The notes beneath the pieces are model-generated. The model had not been told where the DNA came from. It did no database searches and was given only the letters and a program-made list of their open reading frames with translations. From Bacillota bacterium (lineage in GTDB: Bacteria; Bacillota; Clostridia; Lachnospirales; Lachnospiraceae), in contig JAEZJW010000142.1 in assembly GCA_023415595.1 (NCBI GenBank), positions 1 to 64,000 of the forward strand: a DNA stretch of 64,000 bases, read 5' to 3'. A program made the position numbers and the translations under genes. Positions within the stretch are counted from its first letter, which is position 1. Each line of letters opens with the position of its first letter. Positions 58,926-64,000 of this stretch are shown piece by piece.

Positions 58926-59809
58926 TAGAGGTAAACGGACTTTCATTAGTGTACCCCAGCGGAAAAGGAATCTTTGATGTGGATTTCAAGGTGAAGAAGG
59001 GCGAGGTTCTTGGGTATCTCGGACCGAACGGAGCAGGCAAGACCACTACCATCCGCGCTTTGCTTGGGTTTATGGCACCTGATAAGGGCAGTAGTACCAT
59101 CAACGGGCTGGATTGCTGGAAACAGGCACCTCAGATTCAGAAGAGTCTGGGTTATATTCCGGGTGAAATTGCCTTTCTGGATGGGATGAACGGGGATGAA
59201 TTCCTAAGGTTCATGTGCGAAATGAGGGGGACGAAGGATTTTACCCGTCAGAAACAGCTGATAGATATGTTTGAACTTGATACGAAAGGAAGAATTAAAA
59301 GATTCTCCAAGGGGATGAAGCAGAAGGTTGGAATTGTAACTGCCTTCATGCATGATCCTGAGGTACTCATACTCGATGAGCCAACCAGCGGACTGGATCC
59401 CCTGATGCAGAACCGCTTCGTGGAGCTGATCCTGGAAGAGAAGAAGAAGGGCAAGACGATCCTGATGTCCAGCCATATGTTTGAAGAGGTGGAGCGGACC
59501 TCGGATACAGTTTTGATCATCAGGGATGGAAGACTGGTGAAGCAATCCGATGTGCAGAGCCTGAAGGAGACTCAGAGAAAATGCTATATTCTGAAGGCAA
59601 AGAACCTTGGGGAGGCATATGGAGTACTAACCTCCTCAGGCTTTGAGGTGAAGGAAGCAGAAGATAATACCCTAGAGATATTTATTAAAACAGAAGGTGT
59701 GGACCGCTTCCTGAAGACCGTTTCGCAGTTCACGGTACAGAACCTGGATGTTAAATCACAGTCTCTGGAAGATATCTTTATGCATTTCTATGGCAAGGAG
59801 GAGAAATAG
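58922..59809 (+). CDS. ABC transporter ATP-binding protein
   Basis: This 295-residue ATPase has Walker A GPNGAGKTTT near residue 37, signature FSKGMKQKVGIV near 131 and Walker B VLILDEPTSGLDPL near 152, with the H-loop SSHMFEEV near 187. The extra 70-residue C-terminal domain is typical of ABC-2-type exporter ATPases (BcrA/NatA group). It overlaps the TetR gene by four bases (ATGA) and pairs with the permease one base downstream. Confidence 0.93.
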   Translation: MIEVNGLSLVYPSGKGIFDVDFKVKKGEVLGYLGPNGAGKTTTIRALLGFMAPDKGSSTINGLDCWKQAPQIQKSLGYIPGEIAFLDGMNGDEFLRFMCEMRGTKDFTRQKQLIDMFELDTKGRIKRFSKGMKQKVGIVTAFMHDPEVLILDEPTSGLDPLMQNRFVELILEEKKKGKTILMSSHMFEEVERTSDTVLIIRDGRLVKQSDVQSLKETQRKCYILKAKNLGEAYGVLTSSGFEVKEAEDNTLEIFIKTEGVDRFLKTVSQFTVQNLDVKSQSLEDIFMHFYGKEEK

Positions 59810-59810
59810 T

Positions 59811-60608
59811 ATGAGCCTAACATTATTGAAAACTACGATAAAGAAGAACTGGATCCTGCTGCTGATCTTTTTTGGTGTACTTACTATGTATATGTCAATT
59901 ATGATATCGATGTTTGATCCGGAGGACATGACGGCATTAACCGCCATGCTGGAGATGCTTCCGAAGGGAATGATGAAGGCCATGGGCTTCTCCCAGTTGG
60001 AAACAGACTTGACGGCATATCTGGCCAGCTGGCTGTATGGAATGCTGATGATAGCCTTCCCCATGATCTATAGTATCATTCTGGGTAATAAGCTGGTTGC
60101 GAAGATGGTAGATAACGGGTCCTTTGCTTATCTATTGTCTACCCCGAATTCCAGAGTGAAAATTATTATCACACAGGGCATTTATGCACTTGGTTCCCTG
60201 ATTGTTCTCTTCTTCGCATTATTCGGTCTCGGAGTGGCTATCAGTAATGCTTTGCTTCCGGGTAATATAGATGTAGGTGCATTTCTCTCCTTGAATGTGA
60301 CTACGATGCTGGTGAATATGGTGGCCTTGATGATCAGCTTCTTCTGCTCCTGCCTGTTCAATGAGGCGAAGCTGTCCACCGGCTTTGGAGCCGGCCTGCC
60401 GATTATGTTTCTGTTGCTGAAGATGATCAGCGGTGCTGCCGAGGACCTTAACTTCCTTAAGAACTTTACGATTTACGGGATCTATGATCCGGTAAAGGTG
60501 GTAAAGGGAGAAGAGGTTTTGGGGGTCAACCTGCTCTTTGTAGGAATCATTCTGTTGCTTTTTGTAGCGGGAGTAATGATATTCAAAAGAAAGAGACTGC
60601 CCTTATAA
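59811..60608 (+). CDS. ABC-2 type transporter permease
   Basis: This 265-residue permease has six membrane helices (NWILLLIFFGVLTMYMSIMI; MLMIAFPMIYSIILGNKL; LGSLIVLFFALFGLGVAI; VTTMLVNMVALMISFFCSC; GLPIMFLLLKMISG; LLFVGIILLLFVAGVMIF), the plan of ABC-2 exporters. The ATG at 59811 with AAGGAGGAG upstream lies one base after the ATPase stop; the longer frame from 59748 overlaps that gene. The substrate is unknown; TetR control suggests a drug or toxic compound. Confidence 0.9.
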   Translation: MSLTLLKTTIKKNWILLLIFFGVLTMYMSIMISMFDPEDMTALTAMLEMLPKGMMKAMGFSQLETDLTAYLASWLYGMLMIAFPMIYSIILGNKLVAKMVDNGSFAYLLSTPNSRVKIIITQGIYALGSLIVLFFALFGLGVAISNALLPGNIDVGAFLSLNVTTMLVNMVALMISFFCSCLFNEAKLSTGFGAGLPIMFLLLKMISGAAEDLNFLKNFTIYGIYDPVKVVKGEEVLGVNLLFVGIILLLFVAGVMIFKRKRLPL

Positions 60609-60710
60609 CTGTGAACGAAGCTAAGTCCTAAACAGGCTGTGATATTCTCATGTAACAGTATCATTTGGCTTAGTGTTAAGGAAAGTTTTAACCATGATTA
60701 TTGCGGAAAA

Positions 60711-60750
60711 AAGACAAGGTGTCCTAAGAGAAATGGGATACCTTGTCTTA
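60711..60750 (-). terminator. Terminator for the minus-strand ABC genes
   Basis: A 16-bp stem with two wobbles (60711-60726 with 60734-60749). On the minus strand it is followed by T6, so it mainly ends the operon from 60832. A second AT-rich hairpin, TTCAAAAATA/TATTTTTTGAA at 60761-60794, adds a backup in both directions. Confidence 0.85.
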
Positions 60751-60831
60751 AAATTAATGATTCAAAAATACCTGCGAAGCGGATATTTTTTGAATCGGTT
60801 TGAACAAAGTGAAGCGTACATTTACCGGTTC

Positions 60832-61491
60832 TTAAGTTTTAAGATAACCATCCCACATCTCCAGAACCCGGTCTGCTTTCTCCAGGATGGATCTGTCGTG
60901 GGTTACCACCAGAAGGGTTGAGCTGCCGCGGTGTTCTGTCAGCAGATCCATTACATCAAGGGCTGCTTCATGATCCAGGGACGCGGTGGGTTCATCCGCG
61001 AAGATCACAGAGGGCTGATTCATCAGAGCCCTTGCAATTGCTACCTTCTGTCGCTGCCCTCCGGATAAACCGGACGGCTTCTTCCCGGATAGCTTCTCCA
61101 TTCCCAGCTGCCGTAACAGGTCTGCCGTATCTGATTTGGCTGCTTCCGGATCCTTCTTATTACTGGCCAATAAGACATTATCGAAGACGGTCATATAATC
61201 AATCAGAAAATGCCTCTGGAAGATAAATCCGAAATTCTGCCGCCGCAATTCCGAACGTTTCAACTCACTTAAGGATTCGATATCGATATCCTGATAATAT
61301 ACAGTTCCCATGGTTGGGGACTTCAAACCGGAGAGAAGATAAAGCAGGGAGCTTTTGCCGCTGCCGGAGGGTCCGATGACACCGATGGTCTCTCCTGCGT
61401 TCAGCTTAATATTAAGATTTCTCACAGCATAGGTCTCATGCTCTTTTCCCAGGTCATAAATCAAACTTAAATCAATTCCTTCAATCAGCAT
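60832..61491 (-). CDS. ABC transporter ATP-binding protein (LolD/MacB type)
   Basis: This 219-residue ATPase has Walker A GPSGSGKSSL near residue 40, signature LSGGQRQKVAIA near 142 and Walker B VIFADEPTASLD near 162, with the H-loop VVTHDRSI near 197. It belongs to the family that serves FtsX/MacB-type permeases. It follows the permease gene on the minus strand after 38 bases and is the last gene before a strong terminator. Confidence 0.93.
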   Translation of the reverse strand: MLIEGIDLSLIYDLGKEHETYAVRNLNIKLNAGETIGVIGPSGSGKSSLLYLLSGLKSPTMGTVYYQDIDIESLSELKRSELRRQNFGFIFQRHFLIDYMTVFDNVLLASNKKDPEAAKSDTADLLRQLGMEKLSGKKPSGLSGGQRQKVAIARALMNQPSVIFADEPTASLDHEAALDVMDLLTEHRGSSTLLVVTHDRSILEKADRVLEMWDGYLKT

Positions 61492-61529
61492 CCGGCTATC
61501 TTCCTTTCCCTATTTTATATAATACCAGA

Positions 61530-62666
61530 TTATAGCATCGATCCATCGATGATGGAGATCGGATCCAGCTTCTTTAGCATCCTCCAGACGGGAATCAGAC
61601 TGAATAATGTAACAAAGAGCGGCGAGCAGGCTGCTCCCAGGATATATCTTAGGTTTATGATTTCCAGGGAATCACCGATGGGTTTAAAATAGGTTATATT
61701 CAATATAATACCGGTCAGGATTGAAAGCAGAATTCCAAGAGCAAATCCCAGCAGGTTGATCCCATTAATCTCCGCAAAGGCGCGATTGATTACCTTCTGC
61801 CTGGAATATCCGATTGCCCATAACAGGCCGAACTCACTCCGTCTCTGTGTAAAATAAATGTAGCACAGGAACCCGATGCAGGAGGATACGATGATAATGA
61901 TGAAGGTACAGACCAGCGTAATGAAAAGCTCAACCTTCGCTTCGGAATTTTTCAGCCAGGCCTTCTCTGTGTTAATGGTATTGATCTGGTAGTTTGATGG
62001 GACCATCGACTCCAAAGCCTGATTCATCTCATCGAGTGCACCACTCTCGGGGAAGATGATACCCCCGTAGATATACTCGTAGGGAAGGTGATAGGTATTG
62101 ATATATTGCTTGATGGGTGCGAAGGAGAGGATATGCTTACCCTCTAGGATTCCTACGATATGATAAACGCCCGGAAGAGTTTCCTCCTTGGAAACCATTC
62201 GGCCGATTATGTCGCCGATTTTCAATCCCTTATTAGCCGCCACCTGCTTATGAAGGACGATTTCATTCCCGGCTTCCGGAAGTCTGCCGCTTTCCAGTTT
62301 CAGGTCCAGAAGCTCCATCATTTTAGTTATTTCTTCCGGCTCAATGGAATAGATCATCGCAGCATAATTAGAACCTATTCCCGCCCTGACTGACGTACTG
62401 TCGAAAACACAGGGGATTACTCTCCCTACCCCCTCGGTATGTTCGATGGTGGTAATGATACTCCTGTTTAGCACCTCACCCTTGGGGGATATCGTTGAGA
62501 AATACTTTCTTGGTTCCGTATAGAGATGATGTCCCAGCCGGAAGGAGGAGTAGATTACCATCTGTACGATATATAACAGGATTACACTTAAGGTAACCGA
62601 TATCAATACGGATAAGAACCTCTTCCGGTTGTTCTGATAGTATTTTAAGATGGATAAGGGCTTCAT
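61530..62666 (-). CDS. ABC transporter permease, FtsX/MacB family
   Basis: This 378-residue permease has one N-terminal membrane helix (FLSVLISVTLSVILLYIVQ), an outer domain (residues 50-245, MacB-type) and three C-terminal helices (VELFITLVCTFIIIIVSSC-type near 255, NGINLLGFALGILLSILTG near 310, LRYILGAACSPLFVTLFSLIP near 345). The end MLKKLDPISIIDG is typical. The ATG at 62666 has GGAGG five bases upstream and is preferred to a codon 12 bases earlier. It is the partner of the ATPase at 60832, in an operon probably controlled by the NarL-type regulator. Confidence 0.9.
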   Translation of the reverse strand: MKPLSILKYYQNNRKRFLSVLISVTLSVILLYIVQMVIYSSFRLGHHLYTEPRKYFSTISPKGEVLNRSIITTIEHTEGVGRVIPCVFDSTSVRAGIGSNYAAMIYSIEPEEITKMMELLDLKLESGRLPEAGNEIVLHKQVAANKGLKIGDIIGRMVSKEETLPGVYHIVGILEGKHILSFAPIKQYINTYHLPYEYIYGGIIFPESGALDEMNQALESMVPSNYQINTINTEKAWLKNSEAKVELFITLVCTFIIIIVSSCIGFLCYIYFTQRRSEFGLLWAIGYSRQKVINRAFAEINGINLLGFALGILLSILTGIILNITYFKPIGDSLEIINLRYILGAACSPLFVTLFSLIPVWRMLKKLDPISIIDGSML

Positions 62667-62709
62667 GGCTGCCTCCATAACTTCATGTTATTGACGTTTC
62701 TTACAGTTC

Positions 62710-62766
62710 ATTATAAAACCGTAGCACCGGATAAGATAGTTACTCCTGTCATCAATTTTATATGAC
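62710..62766 (-). promoter_or_regulatory. Promoter of the minus-strand ABC genes with a regulator-like dyad
   Basis: On the minus strand TATAAT (62715-62710) has no good -35 box. GTCAT-N9-ATGAC (62748-62766) lies about ten bases upstream of the -35 position, as expected for an activator such as the NarL-type regulator encoded next. Confidence 0.55.
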
Positions 62767-62787
62767 GGTGATAATATTCAGATTGAA

Positions 62788-63450
62788 TTAATTGATTCCA
62801 TGATCCTTAAGATAAAGGACTGCCTGGGTACGGTCGCTGATTCCCAGCTTGCTGTAGATGTTGCTGATATAATTCCTGACGGTACCCTCCGAGATATGGA
62901 TCATCAGGGAGATCTGATTATTCGTAAAGCCTTGTACCATCATCGAGCAGATTTCCAGCTCTCTTTCCGTAAGGTCCAGCTCTGCCTGTGAGGCTTCTTT
63001 CCTTCTGCCTGAGGAGGAGATCCTGGTGAGTCCTTCGGCAAGCTTTACAGCCACCTCCTGAGGGATGATCGTTCTTCCCTCCACGCAGTCGCGAATCGCC
63101 CTGATCAGCTTCTCCATATCAATATCCTTAAGAAAATAACCGCTGGCACCGCCTGCCAGAGCATCGATAATATATTCCTCATCATTGAAGGTAGTAAGCA
63201 TAATTACCTTGGTCTCCGGGTGTTGCTGCTTAATCTTCTTAATACAGGTAACACCATCCATTTCCGGCATGCGGATATCCAGAAGAACGACATCGGGAGG
63301 TTGCTTTTCCATCATTCTGATTGCCTCCAAACCGTTTGAGGCAGTGCCGGTCACTTCGAAATCCTTCTCCAGGGAGAGCACGGTCTTTAATCCATCCCTC
63401 ATCAGGGTCTGGTCATCTACAATTAATATCCTTATCTTATTCGGCTCCAT
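62788..63450 (-). CDS. NarL/FixJ-type response regulator
   Basis: This 220-residue regulator has a receiver domain (ILIVDDQTLMRDGL, phospho-acceptor Asp in VVLLDIRMPEMDG near residue 57, TTFNDEEYI, FLKDIDME) and a LuxR-type helix-turn-helix at the C-terminus (LTERELEICSMMVQGFTNNQ, SEGTVRNYISNIYSKLGI). It overlaps the kinase gene by 14 bases, so the pair is coupled, and the ABC genes follow on the same strand. It probably switches on the transporter in response to an envelope or peptide signal. Confidence 0.95.
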   Translation of the reverse strand: MEPNKIRILIVDDQTLMRDGLKTVLSLEKDFEVTGTASNGLEAIRMMEKQPPDVVLLDIRMPEMDGVTCIKKIKQQHPETKVIMLTTFNDEEYIIDALAGGASGYFLKDIDMEKLIRAIRDCVEGRTIIPQEVAVKLAEGLTRISSSGRRKEASQAELDLTERELEICSMMVQGFTNNQISLMIHISEGTVRNYISNIYSKLGISDRTQAVLYLKDHGIN

Positions 63451-64000
63451 GATTTTCTTCCTCCCCTGCCGGTATCGTAACGCTGATCTTAAAGCCTTCT
63501 CCGGGTGCAGTCTGGATCTTTAAAACTCCACCGGCTTCCTTGACTCGTTCTTCCATCGCTCCGAGGCCGAAGCCCTTTACCAGGGCATCGGTTCCTGTCC
63601 CATTATCCTGAAGCATGAACCGGATATTGCCATTCTCATATTCCAGGACGAATACGAAGGCAGTGCTTTTGCCGTGCCTGATCCCATTGGTCAGGCCTTC
63701 CTGAAGCGCTCGGTAGATTGCCTTCTCCCGGGAGTGCGTCAGCCCTGGCAGATCCTTAATTTCATACTTGATAAACACACCGGCATGCTTCTTGGTTTCT
63801 TCGATCAGAAGGATCAGGGAAGGGATAAATTCCATCAGCTCCTTACCTGACTGCAGGGTTTTTACTGATTCCCGGATATCCTGCAGGCCGTTTCTGACCT
63901 GGGCCTTGGCGAGTCTCAGTTTTTCAATGGCTTCCTCCCGGTCAACGGGAATTAATCGTTCACCGGCCTCCATTTCAAGCAGCACGGTAGTCAGCGTATG
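63437..64000 (-). CDS. Sensor histidine kinase, NarL-partner type, truncated by the window edge
   Basis: The C-terminal 187 residues are visible; the frame stays open to base 64000. The edge carries HTLTTVLLEMEAGE, which is the region just after the HisKA_3 phospho-acceptor (usually HD.LGHTLT), so the sensing part and the His itself are outside. The HATPase domain follows, with LQEGLTNGIRHGKS near the middle and GFGLGAMEERVKEAGG near the end, typical of DesK/LiaS-type kinases. It pairs with the response regulator at 62788. Confidence 0.9.
   Translation of the reverse strand, partial: HTLTTVLLEMEAGERLIPVDREEAIEKLRLAKAQVRNGLQDIRESVKTLQSGKELMEFIPSLILLIEETKKHAGVFIKYEIKDLPGLTHSREKAIYRALQEGLTNGIRHGKSTAFVFVLEYENGNIRFMLQDNGTGTDALVKGFGLGAMEERVKEAGGVLKIQTAPGEGFKISVTIPAGEEENHGAE

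Noticed and set aside
60673..60921. 82-residue plus-strand reading frame
   Set aside because: It spans two terminator hairpins and the 3' end of a convergent ABC gene.
1..64000. CRISPR array, prophage or insertion sequence
   Set aside because: No regularly spaced repeats, cas genes, transposases, integrases or phage structural genes were seen.

Overview
The window looks like a chromosome segment of an anaerobic, endospore-forming, low-GC Clostridia bacterium, most like a member of the Lachnospiraceae. This is inferred from gene content and style: a Rex-controlled [FeFe]-hydrogenase operon, a ferredoxin-dependent 2-oxoacid oxidoreductase, AGGAGG ribosome binding sites, many two-component/ABC modules and CotH/CotA-like spore coat homologues. 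No phage, insertion sequence or CRISPR array was seen. Most gene starts given here were chosen by the ribosome binding site, and several differ from the longest open frame because a promoter or operator lies inside the longer frame.

Layout. 1-5.0 kb: the end of an RsiV-like protein, a methyltransferase, an autoregulated MerR regulator and small unknown proteins. 5.0-10 kb: three tRNA genes (Leu-CAG, Asn-GTT, Leu-AAG) surrounded by decayed tRNA-like repeats and two-way terminators, a FAD/Rieske oxidoreductase and adenine deaminase. 10-15 kb: a secreted 5'-nucleotidase and the serine-catabolic operon sdaAB-sdaAA-sstT. 15-22.4 kb: an SDR enzyme with an altered catalytic site, two AraC regulators, an Asp-box lipoprotein, a beta-lactamase-fold hydrolase and a LysR regulator. 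22.4-31 kb: duplicated terminators and possible small RNA, then the hydrogenase operon rex - [2Fe-2S] protein - sensory PAS hydrogenase - SpoIIE-type phosphatase - hydC-hydB-hydA - [2Fe-2S] protein, with a Rex operator in front of rex. 31-35 kb: a four-subunit branched-chain 2-oxoacid:ferredoxin oxidoreductase co-transcribed with fabH behind a FabT-like palindrome. 35-41 kb: an acetyltransferase, then a response regulator, kinase and ABC transporter with direct repeats that look like the regulator's binding sites. 41-46 kb: a DUF368 membrane protein, a CotA-like multicopper oxidase with a sigma-K-like promoter, and a TetR/aldo-keto reductase pair sharing an operator. 46-58 kb: a secreted Ig-like protein, then VTC-domain protein, DUF4956 membrane protein, DUF4353 lipoprotein and two tandem CotH-kinase lipoproteins, followed by a very large hybrid kinase with two kinase modules and a REC-BTAD regulator. 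58-60.6 kb: a GTG-start TetR regulator with two operators and its ABC exporter. 60.8-64 kb, minus strand: an ABC transporter preceded by a NarL-type regulator and a truncated histidine kinase.

How the genes work together. The 22.7-34.8 kb stretch handles redox balance: Rex senses NADH/NAD+, HydABC is expected to make H2 from NADH plus reduced ferredoxin, and the sensory hydrogenase/phosphatase pair probably reports H2 or redox state. The oxidoreductase next door makes reduced ferredoxin and branched-chain acyl-CoA, and the adjacent FabH can use that acyl-CoA to start branched-chain fatty acids. The 47-58 kb stretch is the strongest candidate for an undescribed system: a surface or spore-surface phosphotransfer module (polyphosphate-polymerase fold, protein kinases, glycan-binding lipoprotein) next to its own probable signalling pair.
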